Shown here one piece after another: positions 1 through 8,553 of a stretch of DNA of 64,000 nt; the first letter of the stretch is position 1; each line of letters begins with the position of its first letter. Made by a program: the position numbers and the translations under genes. The notes under the pieces are model-generated. The model had not been told where the DNA came from and made no database searches. It saw only the letters and a program-made list of their open reading frames with translations. Source of the DNA: Gammaproteobacteria bacterium (GTDB lineage: Bacteria; Pseudomonadota; Gammaproteobacteria; Pseudomonadales; Azotimanducaceae); contig JAPOWH010000015.1 of NCBI GenBank assembly GCA_026707735.1, positions 1 to 64,000 of the forward strand, in the 5' to 3' direction.

Positions 1-2
1 TG

Positions 3-2495
3 GTTGCACCAATTCTTGGCCACGAGTTCAATGACTTAACGACTCCTGAGGATTGGAGGCTACTTGCTCAAACACTAGTGACTCGTAATGGCACCTTTCG
101 CAAGACGCTGACGAAAAATAACGGTTTCCTTCCTCGTTCCCCTGCAAAGAAACTGTGTTTGGAGACAATTGCAGAAGCACGAATCCTTGGTCTCGAAGAG
201 TCATTTGCGAGATTGTCTCACCTTCCCGACCCAGAGATTCCGACAGCACATGCTGAGTCGCTCGAAAACCTTGTAGTTGTTCTTACGACGTTGTTGGAGC
301 AGCTCAACCAGGTTTTTCGACAACGGGAGATCATTGACTTCACCGAGCTTGCCTTCGCCGCTCAGCGTGCATTGGCACGGGACGATCTCCCAACCAACCT
401 AGCACTGGCGCTCGACTATCGCATTTCGCACATTCTCATAGATGAGTACCAGGACACATCACAGGCTCAATTCGATTTGCTTGAACGAGTGATGGATTCT
501 TGGACACCTGATTCTGGCAACACGTTCTTTGCCGTTGGGGACCCCATGCAATCCATCTACGGCTTTAGAGACGCGGATCTCAAACTCTTCCAGGACACGT
601 ACGCAAACGGCCTGCGAGCCGTTTCCATAGTCCCACGTCAGCTCACTAGCAATTTTCGATCATCCGAGACTATTGTCGAATGGATTAACCAAGTTTTCGG
701 CCTAGTGTTCGGCAACGTCAACGATTCGACCGTTGGTGCGGTCGCATACGCTCACTCCTCGCCAACCCGAGAACCTGAGGGCAGTGTGCAAATTACGCTC
801 TGCATCAACGATCCCGATGCCTTGGAGGAAGCAAGGCAGGTAGCCAAGCAAATCTCAAGGACGGCCGCAGAATTCCCCGAAGAGAGCATCGGTTTGCTTG
901 TGCAGAGGAGAACCAATCTGCCGACTTTCTTCCAAGCTCTACGTGATGAGGGATTGAAATGGCGCGGCGTGGAAATCGTTCCGCTCGCCAATGCGCCAGT
1001 CGTTAGAGATTTGTTCTCACTGGTGCAGGCACTGAACGATGGACGAGACCGTCTCGCCTGGCTGTCCGTGCTTCGATCTCCCCTCTGCGGCTTGTCTTTG
1101 AGTGATTTGGAGGTTGTCGCGGCTTGCACGACCGGAAGGGAAATGCTTGATTGCAATGAACTCTCTGCGCTTGGCGCACGCAGACTGAGTAGAGTCTGCC
1201 AAGCATTTGCTGAAGCGGGAAGGGACTCTCACATGACGCTTCGTTCTCAGGTCGAGCGGCTTTGGTATCGCTTGGGCGGAAACGACGCATACCACGATGA
1301 GGATACCTTGATTAACGCCGAGCGATTCCTCACCTTGCTCGAAGCTTCCACACGTGGGGAAATCCGGATGGATGAGCTCTGGCGTCGAATCGAATCGGAG
1401 TACGCAACCGAAGTTGGCGATGCCGCCGATGTGGAGATCATGACAATTCACAAGGCAAAGGGACTCGAATTCGACCACGTGGTGCTTCCCGACCTCAACC
1501 GGCGTCCCCGTAGTGAGTCTCGTGGACTGATTCAGTGGCAAACATGGAACGAGGAATTGGTACTTGCACTGAATCTTGCAGGCGAACAAGACAGTTTGTT
1601 CGATTGGCTGCACAATGAAGACTCTCTGCGGGACGCGAACGAACTCAAGCGATTGCTCTACGTGGCCGCAACTCGCGCCAGAAAAACACTCGCCATATTC
1701 GGAAGTTATGCTGATGAGAAGCGCAAGCCGAAACCAAACAGTCTTCTGTCCCTGCTCGAACCGGTATTGCATGAGGCACAAATCGTAGACGGACCGCAGA
1801 CTACGTCCGAGCCCGACCTAGCCCAAAGCACGTTGCTAAATCGCCTCGATGAAAGTTACAGGTTTGCTCCGCCCGAGGTTACACATAAGATTCCTGAGGA
1901 GCTAATGACTGCTCCGGAGCCGTCATCTACTACATTGGCGCCAATTGGATTTCAACGTGAATTGGCTTTAGGTAATTTGGTGCATCGAGAGCTCCACTAT
2001 CTCGCAGACACCCAAGACTACAGATTGAAGGATTTGAACAGCAAACGAGTTAGCGGTTGGCGCAACAGTCTTAGGGCGGAAGGAGTCGACGGCTCCAATC
2101 TGGCATGGGTGATTGAACGAGCCCAACAGCATTTGCAGCGCGTGGTGTCAGATCCCAATGGACGCTGGATCCTGAGCGACTCCCACAAGCATGTGCAGTC
2201 TGAAGCCCCCTTTTCCGCCTTGATCGACAGCACTGTTCGCAACATCGTTGTCGATCGGACCTTTGTCGACGACGAAGGTACCCGCTGGATCATTGACTAC
2301 AAGACTGCAATGTTGAATACCAGCGACGAGGAGAGTTTGGAACAATTCGTGCGTCGGCGTTACATTGACCAACTCTCGGCATACGCAAGGATTTTGAGAG
2401 CTATTGATGATCGTCCCGTGCGTTGTGCGGTCTATCTGACGGACATCCCGCATCTTATTGAAATCGAGCCTGCAGAATTGACTGCTTTGTCCTAG
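3..2495 (+). CDS. AddA/RecB-like UvrD-family helicase-nuclease (5' truncated)
   Basis: C-terminal 830 residues of a superfamily 1A DNA helicase fused to a RecB-type nuclease, the kind that resects DNA double-strand ends for RecA. The frame is open from base 3, so the start and the Walker A region lie outside the window; the GTG at 78 is internal. Visible helicase motifs are DEYQDTS (motif II, near base 441), VGDPMQSIYGFR (III), NFRSS (IV), TIHKAKGLEFDHV (V) and LLYVAATRARK (VI). The C-terminal nuclease has GNLVHRELH, an acidic stretch and IDYKT, the PD-(D/E)XK signature with the RecB-type Q/Y motif after it. An AddB-like partner might lie upstream, but this cannot be seen. The alternative is a stand-alone UvrD-like nuclease; the nuclease domain favours AddA or RecB type. 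Confidence 0.9.
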   Translation, partial: VAPILGHEFNDLTTPEDWRLLAQTLVTRNGTFRKTLTKNNGFLPRSPAKKLCLETIAEARILGLEESFARLSHLPDPEIPTAHAESLENLVVVLTTLLEQLNQVFRQREIIDFTELAFAAQRALARDDLPTNLALALDYRISHILIDEYQDTSQAQFDLLERVMDSWTPDSGNTFFAVGDPMQSIYGFRDADLKLFQDTYANGLRAVSIVPRQLTSNFRSSETIVEWINQVFGLVFGNVNDSTVGAVAYAHSSPTREPEGSVQITLCINDPDALEEARQVAKQISRTAAEFPEESIGLLVQRRTNLPTFFQALRDEGLKWRGVEIVPLANAPVVRDLFSLVQALNDGRDRLAWLSVLRSPLCGLSLSDLEVVAACTTGREMLDCNELSALGARRLSRVCQAFAEAGRDSHMTLRSQVERLWYRLGGNDAYHDEDTLINAERFLTLLEASTRGEIRMDELWRRIESEYATEVGDAADVEIMTIHKAKGLEFDHVVLPDLNRRPRSESRGLIQWQTWNEELVLALNLAGEQDSLFDWLHNEDSLRDANELKRLLYVAATRARKTLAIFGSYADEKRKPKPNSLLSLLEPVLHEAQIVDGPQTTSEPDLAQSTLLNRLDESYRFAPPEVTHKIPEELMTAPEPSSTTLAPIGFQRELALGNLVHRELHYLADTQDYRLKDLNSKRVSGWRNSLRAEGVDGSNLAWVIERAQQHLQRVVSDPNGRWILSDSHKHVQSEAPFSALIDSTVRNIVVDRTFVDDEGTRWIIDYKTAMLNTSDEESLEQFVRRRYIDQLSAYARILRAIDDRPVRCAVYLTDIPHLIEIEPAELTALS

Positions 2496-2743
2496 CTTGT
2501 TGGGGCAGCCAGCGAGTGGCAGACAATGGCGGTCAATCTGTAAAATTGATCTTGTCGATTGGTGGGCTTATTGAGACATCGCCGCGTACTCTTGCACACG
2601 CTTTTCGTCTTATTGGACACCGAACTTGTCATTCAACTACGACCGCGCCCGTTCGACAGAACACCACGCAACAGAGGCAACTGCTGTCTCAGTAACTGTT
2701 GCGTTTGGCTTAACATTAGCCAAAAGGAGATTTCAACACCACT

Positions 2744-5260
2744 ATGGACTCTGAATTCCCACTCATAACGCTTGGCTTTGTATCGCTGGTACTTTGCGCT
2801 GGTTTAAGCGCGCAGGAGAGTGCCAGCAACGACGACGATGGAGACGACGACGATGTCGAAGTAGTCGAGATCGAAGTTGAAGCAACTCCTATCGAGATTA
2901 GTCCCGGCTCTACCACCTATACGGAGGAGGCTATCACGGAGACGCCTTCGGGCGAAGGCAACTTGGCGGACCTTCTGCGTCTCAATCCGGCTGTGGAGTT
3001 CTCTCGCGGCAGCGACCTCTCCGCAGGAACTGCATCGTTGCGTCCCGATGAAATTTCCATCCATGGCAATGTTTTCTACCAAAACTTGTTTCTACTCGAC
3101 GGAACTGACACAACGAACGATCTCAACCCTGCCTCGTCTGAAGATACTTGGAGTACGCCAAGTCTTGTGGCTCCACATGGAGGAAGCTCTCCTCAAGGCT
3201 ACTACGTAGATGTTGAGCTGCTGCAGAAAGTGCAGGTGTTTGACAGCAACATTCCTGTCGAATACGGAGGTTTTACCGGCGGCGTAGTGGCGGCCGAGCT
3301 CAAATCCTACGAGGGAGAGGATCGGTTTGCGTTCAACTATGGACTCCAACGTGACGAATGGGAGCAGTTCCATGTCAGCGAGGATGACATCTCTACTGCG
3401 GACAAGTATCGAGGCGTCTATACCCCTGACTACGAAAAGGCTAACTATGGCCTATCCGTTCAGTATGGATTGACCGACAATCTCGGGTTGACGCTTTCGC
3501 TGACACGAAGAACATCGGTTTTTGCACAGGAGTACGAGGACGACACAGACACCATACAGATGATCGACTATGAGGATGCGATCGACAATCTGGTTGGACG
3601 ATTGGACACGACCGTCGCCGACTATGAAGTCGGTGTGTCATTCCGATATTCCAACAGATCGCACGACGGGCTCACGTCAACAACCTACACTGGAATGTTT
3701 GTACAGGAACATCAAGGCATAGGTACAACCGTCGACGTTAAAACCGACCTCGCTAATGGATCGTTAGGGGTGAAATTTTCTTTGGATCAAATGACCAACA
3801 TGCTGGATAGCGAGACGAGTTACTTCAGGTATGACGAGTACTTGGAAAACAGTGGCACTTCACGTTACGAGGGGGCGTTTGGGGACTCGAATCAGCAGCA
3901 AACCCGGTGGAGCGTCAAGCCGAAATGGACTATGGACGAGTTCGAGAATGAATTGGGCACGCACAACATTTCAATTGGTGGCGAAATTCGAGGAACCAGC
4001 AGCTTCTATGAACGACCAGAGGACATTGTTTTCGAACAGTTCTTCTGTGTGCGAGACAATGGAAGGAACGGTTGCCGAGACCAAGATGGCGACGGCGTTA
4101 GCAGTGCGGGCGACCAATTCATCCAGCGCAGATCATTCTGGCTGTCCGGCAAGGTCGATGTCTCCTATCAGGAAGTTTCTGCATACGTTTCGGATGTTAT
4201 TGGACTGCAATTCTTGCAAGGCCAGGACACCACATTGACACTAGGTCTTCGAACCGATTGGGAGAGCTATCTGGACAATTTCAACGCCTCACCGCGAGTC
4301 AGCCTACAACAGCACACAGACTATGGTGCGTTTGTTGTGGGGGCTAGCCGATACTACGGGCGCAGTTTCTTCAGATATGAGCTAAACGACGCGATCTATG
4401 GATGGCGCGAAACTTACTCCAATCTCACCCGACCGAGAGGATTAGTCGGCGAAGAAATTCCGTGCTCCGTACCTGACTGGGTGAATTGCAGGCATTTGAC
4501 CTATGACGACAGATCTGGTGCATCGGACCTAGATACGCCCTATTCCGATGAACTGATGGTTGGCTGGTCTCGAACGGAAGGAGAAATGGTGCACGCTACC
4601 GTTTCCTTCGTGAATCGCGCCAATAAAGATGGAGTGTCCCGAAAGCGCGACGACGATGGTCTTTACTACTACACCAACGACGGCGAGAGCTCATCTCAAG
4701 GCATAACGGCAACTATTACCAATGCTGACACGATCGTACTTGGACAAACGAATACACATTTCTCGGTCAGCCTAGGCTATCGTGAATCGACCAGCAATCG
4801 TCAGGACGACAACGGCTATGACGAGCAACTGGAAGAGGACCTCATTTACTACCAGGGCGGTCTGATTTCAGTTGACGAACTGCCGCCATGGGACTACAGC
4901 ATTCCGTTCACCTTTGGGTTCTATACGACGACAGAAATCCCAATCTGGGACATCAATTGGACGAATTACTTCAATCACCGTCGTGGAGGAACGGTTGCGC
5001 GTGACTCACGTGAGAACTACACCGATCCATCGTCTGGATTGACTTACGACATCTACGAGGACTTCGACTTCGACAGTCTGATTACCGTCAATTCGAAAAT
5101 TACCTGGCGCGGGAAGCTATCACAACGACTGTCAATGTTTGCAACTTTAGAAGTCAACAATCTATTTGATGAAATCGTGGACAGAAGCACCGTGGATACT
5201 AGACGTCGCTATAGCAAAGGCAGGCGATTCTGGATCGATTTTGGCGTCTCATTCAGGTAG
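2744..5260 (+). CDS. TonB-dependent outer membrane receptor
   Basis: 838-residue TonB-dependent transporter. A short hydrophobic N-terminus ends near AGLSAQ (signal peptide, weak in basic residues), followed by an Asp-rich stretch (residues 28-37) and a possible TonB box around VEVVEIEVEATP. The plug domain (about residues 55-180) has LRLNPAVEF and NLFLLDGTDTTNDLNPAS; the rest is a Tyr/Asp/aromatic-rich 22-strand-type barrel ending in FGVSFR. ATG 2744 is the only sensible start: an in-frame TAG lies at 2717-2719 and AGGAGA sits 13 bases upstream of the ATG. The ExbB-ExbD-ExbD-TonB genes follow on the same strand after 207 bases, so this receptor probably has its own energiser. The substrate cannot be told; there is no visible cobalamin riboswitch or Fur box. 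Confidence 0.9.
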   Translation: MDSEFPLITLGFVSLVLCAGLSAQESASNDDDGDDDDVEVVEIEVEATPIEISPGSTTYTEEAITETPSGEGNLADLLRLNPAVEFSRGSDLSAGTASLRPDEISIHGNVFYQNLFLLDGTDTTNDLNPASSEDTWSTPSLVAPHGGSSPQGYYVDVELLQKVQVFDSNIPVEYGGFTGGVVAAELKSYEGEDRFAFNYGLQRDEWEQFHVSEDDISTADKYRGVYTPDYEKANYGLSVQYGLTDNLGLTLSLTRRTSVFAQEYEDDTDTIQMIDYEDAIDNLVGRLDTTVADYEVGVSFRYSNRSHDGLTSTTYTGMFVQEHQGIGTTVDVKTDLANGSLGVKFSLDQMTNMLDSETSYFRYDEYLENSGTSRYEGAFGDSNQQQTRWSVKPKWTMDEFENELGTHNISIGGEIRGTSSFYERPEDIVFEQFFCVRDNGRNGCRDQDGDGVSSAGDQFIQRRSFWLSGKVDVSYQEVSAYVSDVIGLQFLQGQDTTLTLGLRTDWESYLDNFNASPRVSLQQHTDYGAFVVGASRYYGRSFFRYELNDAIYGWRETYSNLTRPRGLVGEEIPCSVPDWVNCRHLTYDDRSGASDLDTPYSDELMVGWSRTEGEMVHATVSFVNRANKDGVSRKRDDDGLYYYTNDGESSSQGITATITNADTIVLGQTNTHFSVSLGYRESTSNRQDDNGYDEQLEEDLIYYQGGLISVDELPPWDYSIPFTFGFYTTTEIPIWDINWTNYFNHRRGGTVARDSRENYTDPSSGLTYDIYEDFDFDSLITVNSKITWRGKLSQRLSMFATLEVNNLFDEIVDRSTVDTRRRYSKGRRFWIDFGVSFR

Positions 5261-5292
5261 TCAACACGGTCGATTGACACTTTGAGGAGATT

Positions 5293-5329
5293 CGGTCGGC
5301 AGTCGTTCTTCAGCTGTGGCTGCTGACCG
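5293..5329 (+). terminator. 10-bp stem hairpin between receptor and exbB
   Basis: CGGTCGGCAG (5293-5302) pairs with CTGCTGACCG (5320-5329): nine Watson-Crick pairs and one G-T wobble around a 17-base loop, 33 bases after the receptor stop. No T-run follows, so it is not a classical intrinsic terminator. It may attenuate read-through, protect the receptor mRNA 3' end, or be a regulator site before exbB. Confidence 0.4.
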
Positions 5330-5467
5330 CCAACTTCAAGGTGCCCTATGCCACGTCGTCGCTACGTTCGATTTACACAAAGAGCGCAGGCTTCGCATCG
5401 TGACGGTTGCCCCGACAATGCTGTGTAAGCCACTGCAGTTCGCTCGACCATACTAGAGGATTCGCCA

Positions 5468-6109
5468 TTGAAAGCCCTACAGGGAATCGGAGATTTTCTT
5501 GATATAGGTGGTCCAGTGGTTTGGATCCTTGCGGCAATGTCCATCATTGCGTTGTCCATCATCCTTCTCAAGATTTGGCAATTCGTAACAACCAAACCAG
5601 AGACACTTGGCAATTTGGACGCTGCTCTTTCGATGTGGCGAAAAGGCGACCGCCAACAAGCCTTGGATGGAGTTGACCGAGAGTTATTTGCAGGCGAAGT
5701 GGTCGAAGTAGCCATGCAGGGACTCACGCAAAACCAGATGGAAGAGAGTGTGCTCAGGGAAGAACTCGATCGAGTGGCCTCAGCCAAACTCAACGACCTA
5801 AGAACTCTGCTCCCCGCTCTTGATGCAATCGGAACGCTTGCGCCGCTATTGGGGTTGCTAGGCACTGTGCTTGGAATGATTGACGCCTTCCAAGCGATGG
5901 AGGCTGCAGGAACACAGGTAGACCCATCGGTTCTCTCAAGGGGAATCTGGCAAGCACTAATTACCACCGCGCTAGGACTGAGCGTGGCAATTCCAAGCCT
6001 GATTGCCTTCAATTGGATGGACCGCAAGATTCAGCGTGTCGCAACTCAAATGGGCGACCTCGTTACTCAAGTGTTCACGCACTTCCAAGTCGACAGTGGC
6101 AAGAAATAG
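5468..6109 (+). CDS. exbB: ExbB/TolQ/MotA family proton-channel protein
   Basis: 213-residue inner-membrane subunit that couples the proton-motive force to TonB. There is a first transmembrane segment at about residues 15-37, a cytoplasmic loop, and the conserved MotA/TolQ/ExbB helices from ALDAIGTLAPLLGLLGTVLG (about residues 118-137) to LGLSVAIPSLIAFNW. It starts with TTG at 5468 preceded by AGAGGA. It is the first gene of a tight exbB-exbD-exbD-tonB operon downstream of a TonB-dependent receptor, which favours ExbB over TolQ because no tolA or tolB is nearby. Confidence 0.9.
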   Translation: MKALQGIGDFLDIGGPVVWILAAMSIIALSIILLKIWQFVTTKPETLGNLDAALSMWRKGDRQQALDGVDRELFAGEVVEVAMQGLTQNQMEESVLREELDRVASAKLNDLRTLLPALDAIGTLAPLLGLLGTVLGMIDAFQAMEAAGTQVDPSVLSRGIWQALITTALGLSVAIPSLIAFNWMDRKIQRVATQMGDLVTQVFTHFQVDSGKK

Positions 6110-6122
6110 CGAGTGGATTCCG

Positions 6123-6515
6123 TTGCAATTAAAAAAGTTTCAAGCTACAAGAGGGAAACGGATAAGTCTCGTTCCGCTTGTCGATGTTGTGTTCATATTG
6201 CTGCTTTTCTTCATGTTAACGACTAGCGTTGCAAAGGAAAAACAACTGCCTATGAATTATTCGTCGCAGTCCCCGCTTGACCAAGAACAGACATTGAGAC
6301 ACTTGACCATCGAATCTGAAGAAGGCGACATTACTAGCGACGATCGAACCATACGAACTGAGGATCAGAATTCTCTCGTCGCTTGGATAGGTCAAGATCC
6401 TGACGCTGTCTACGTCATTGATACACTTCCCGAAATCTCAACTCAGGCCCTAATCACCGTCCTCGACCGACTCACGGTAGCTGGCGCGGACAACTTGGTT
6501 CTCAAAGAAGATTGA
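6123..6515 (+). CDS. exbD: ExbD/TolR family biopolymer transport protein (canonical Asp)
   Basis: About 130 residues: a short basic N-terminus (KKFQATRGKR), one transmembrane helix containing PLVDVVFILLLFFM, and a periplasmic domain. The Asp in PLVDVVF matches the proton-carrying Asp25 of E. coli ExbD. The frame is open from 6003, inside exbB, but only the part after 6123 resembles ExbD, so TTG 6123 is chosen, with a weak purine-rich stretch before it; it lies 13 bases after the exbB stop. It forms the proton channel with ExbB. Its stop overlaps the next exbD start as TTGA. Confidence 0.85.
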   Translation: MQLKKFQATRGKRISLVPLVDVVFILLLFFMLTTSVAKEKQLPMNYSSQSPLDQEQTLRHLTIESEEGDITSDDRTIRTEDQNSLVAWIGQDPDAVYVIDTLPEISTQALITVLDRLTVAGADNLVLKED

Positions 6516-6943
6516 AATTCAGTTCCGAAAATAAAGCGCAGAATCATTCGGATACTCAGATGATTCCGTTGATAAACGTCGTCTTTCTGATGCTTGCTTT
6601 CTTCATGATCGCGGGCCAAATCCAGAAGTCAGACAACGTACAGTTGGACACTCCCATTTCGCTTAGCGATGCCGAACGAGAGCAAGCGAATACGACCATT
6701 TCAATCGACAAAGACAAGCGAATCTTCGTGAACGGCGTCGCAACATCCACCGACGATCTCGTAGAGAGAGTCAACTCGATTCGCCCGAATGTCGCGGATA
6801 TCTCGTCTCAGAACATATTGGTCAGGGCCGATGCACGCTTGCCTGCCAAGGAAACGCGAGAGATATTGAAGATCCTTAGGGAGGCAGGGCTGCAAAAGGT
6901 AGCCTTGGCTACCCTGCAGACCATCGCAGCAAATGAACAGTAG
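6512..6943 (+). CDS. exbD: second ExbD-like protein with Asn in place of the essential Asp
   Basis: 143 residues with the ExbD layout: a cytoplasmic N-terminus of about 20 residues, a single membrane helix PLINVVFLMLAFFMI, and a periplasmic domain ending ATLQTIAANEQ. The residue aligned with ExbD Asp25 is Asn (codon AAC, 6575-6577), although the first ExbD of the operon keeps Asp. It starts with TTG at 6512, overlapping the previous stop (TTGA), and overlaps the tonB start by 11 bases, so translation is probably coupled. It is likely a structural or modulating partner in a mixed ExbD dimer rather than a proton carrier; that role is inference. Confidence 0.85.
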   Translation: MKFSSENKAQNHSDTQMIPLINVVFLMLAFFMIAGQIQKSDNVQLDTPISLSDAEREQANTTISIDKDKRIFVNGVATSTDDLVERVNSIRPNVADISSQNILVRADARLPAKETREILKILREAGLQKVALATLQTIAANEQ

Positions 6944-7721
6944 AGTTTCAGGTTTTGTCTCGTTGCCTTCACTAAAGAGCTTACCTCGATGGGCCATTGC
7001 AGTACTCATTGCGTTTTCGTTGCATTCAGTCGCCGTAATAGCCTGGATAGGTTTCGAATCGCAGTTGGGTGCGGAGTTCGGCAACCAGGGAGTCGAAGTC
7101 GGGTTAAAGCTCGTTGGCGACCTAAGCGACCCAACGCAAGTGCTTCAACCTGAGGAACCAATTGAAGAGCCGCGGCTTGAGCCTGAACCGATTCCTCAAT
7201 TCACAGAGCCTGTGGTCACGCCAGAAATTGAACGTAAACTCCCGGATCCGGATTTGTTGACGGTAGATCCACCTCAACCTCTAACCGATTTTGAAATGCC
7301 CGATCTTCAACTGGCAATGCCAAACTTGGATATCTCCCCTCAAGTGCTTCATGAAACCCCAGCTCAAGCTGCTACTACTGGTACTGGCTCCTCGGACCAA
7401 GTAGGGAATAGCAAACGACTCTCCCGATCCTACTTGGCGCGTGTGGCGGCTCACTTGAACCGGCATAAGAAATATCCGAAGACCTCGCGAAGAGCTGGAG
7501 AGGAAGGACGCGTGGAAGTAGCACTTACCGTGTTTTCCGACGGTAGTGTGGACTCGGTTCGAATTGTGAAGTCTTCAGGATTCACCGAATTGGATGCAGA
7601 AGCCCTACGAATGGTGGAAAGAGCAACGCCATTTCCGAAGTTTTCGAATTCAATGCTCAATAGAGGAATCGACGAGCTTAAATTTCGCTCATCCATCAAC
7701 TTTAGTCTCAAAGAGCAATAG
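6933..7721 (+). CDS. tonB: TonB energy transducer
   Basis: 262-residue TonB: an N-terminal membrane anchor WAIAVLIAFSLHSVAVIAW (about residues 20-38), a Pro/Glu-rich periplasm-spanning linker (residues 70-140, many PEP-like motifs), and a C-terminal TonB domain (about residues 170-255) with KYPKTSRRAGEEGRVEVAL and SSGFTELDAEAL. It transmits energy from ExbB/ExbD to outer-membrane receptors. Its ATG lies inside the end of the second exbD. It converges with lapA, 42 bases away. Confidence 0.92.
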   Translation: MNSRVSGFVSLPSLKSLPRWAIAVLIAFSLHSVAVIAWIGFESQLGAEFGNQGVEVGLKLVGDLSDPTQVLQPEEPIEEPRLEPEPIPQFTEPVVTPEIERKLPDPDLLTVDPPQPLTDFEMPDLQLAMPNLDISPQVLHETPAQAATTGTGSSDQVGNSKRLSRSYLARVAAHLNRHKKYPKTSRRAGEEGRVEVALTVFSDGSVDSVRIVKSSGFTELDAEALRMVERATPFPKFSNSMLNRGIDELKFRSSINFSLKEQ

Positions 7722-7763
7722 AAACGGTGGTCTGGGATAGAAATGCAATTCGAACCTAGGGGT

Positions 7764-8054
7764 TCAGGCATCCTCTGGCTGTTGCTCTGGATCTGGAGGT
7801 TGGTTGTTGGAATACGGCTTCGCGTGGCGAAGGTACATGTACAACGCTATGCTCGCAGCCACCAAAACTCCCAAGAGGAACGACGTTGCAAGCCAAACAA
7901 TGAGCGGTAGCTCATTCGAGTCAAACAGCCACATTCCAATAACTGTGGGAGCCTGATTCTCAATCACTAGCACGGTCACAAACGCCGACGCAAGCAAAAT
8001 CACGCTGATCATTGCCACGCGCTTGGTGACTTTCAGAGCACCATGAATGTCCAT
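7764..8054 (-). CDS. lapA: LapA-domain (DUF1049) inner membrane protein
   Basis: 96 residues, two transmembrane helices (about 14-32 and 47-70) and a Pro/Gln/Glu-rich cytoplasmic tail. In E. coli LapA (YciS) acts with LapB in controlling lipopolysaccharide assembly. Its place directly after ihfB matches the usual rpsA-ihfB-lapA-lapB order. lapB, normally next, is absent: the tonB operon converges here instead. The stop overlaps a small palindrome (GAACC/GGTTC, 7752-7765). Confidence 0.8.
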   Translation of the reverse strand: MDIHGALKVTKRVAMISVILLASAFVTVLVIENQAPTVIGMWLFDSNELPLIVWLATSFLLGVLVAASIALYMYLRHAKPYSNNQPPDPEQQPEDA

Positions 8055-8095
8055 GTTTGGCGCAGGTGGAACAGAACTAACAGAAGCGTAACACG

Positions 8096-8452
8096 CTACG
8101 CGTCAGAGTTTTCACCTGTCCGGTTTTTCCATCCCTCTTCAAGACGGAGATAGGTCGAGTTGTCCCGCAGTCGCGCATCATTGATCCGCTCACGCAGAAT
8201 GCGCCCTGGTCTGAAATATGGGGCGTGGCGTTCTGGAACTACCACAGGCTCGCCAGTTCGCGGATTTCGACCGACCCTACTTGCTCTGCGACGAAGACCA
8301 AAAGAGCCAAATCCCCGGATCTCGACGCGTTTGCCAAGCACTAGAGCGTCGGAGATATTCTGGAGAATGAGCTCGACACACTGCCGTATAGCTTGAGGTG
8401 ACAATTCTGGTTGTTGTTCAGCGATTCGCTGTTCTAACTCGGATCGAGTCAT
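8096..8452 (-). CDS. ihfB: integration host factor subunit beta
   Basis: 118-residue DNA-bending protein of the HU/IHF family; it pairs with IhfA (not in the window). MTRSELEQRIAEQQ starts the helical dimer domain, EIRGFGSFGLRRR opens the beta-arm region, and NPRTGEPVVVP is the conserved arm tip with the intercalating proline. About 25 residues follow the usual C-terminus, making it longer than the 94-residue E. coli protein. It lies between rpsA and lapA as in many gammaproteobacteria. Confidence 0.93.
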   Translation of the reverse strand: MTRSELEQRIAEQQPELSPQAIRQCVELILQNISDALVLGKRVEIRGFGSFGLRRRASRVGRNPRTGEPVVVPERHAPYFRPGRILRERINDARLRDNSTYLRLEEGWKNRTGENSDA

Positions 8453-8553
8453 GCTTGTCTAGTATGTGGGTCCGTTTAACTGAATACGCACCATTGCATT
8501 TTACGGCGTAACTCGATAGGAGTGTCTAACCGTAGCTCTCGGTGCAATGGTTC

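Noticed and set aside
1017-1781. 254-codon minus-strand frame inside the helicase-nuclease gene
   Set aside because: Antisense to a gene with all helicase motifs; its translation resembles no family.
7752-7765. GAACC-TAGG-GGTTC palindrome as bidirectional terminator of tonB and lapA
   Set aside because: Stem of five pairs, no T-run on either strand; mentioned only in passing.
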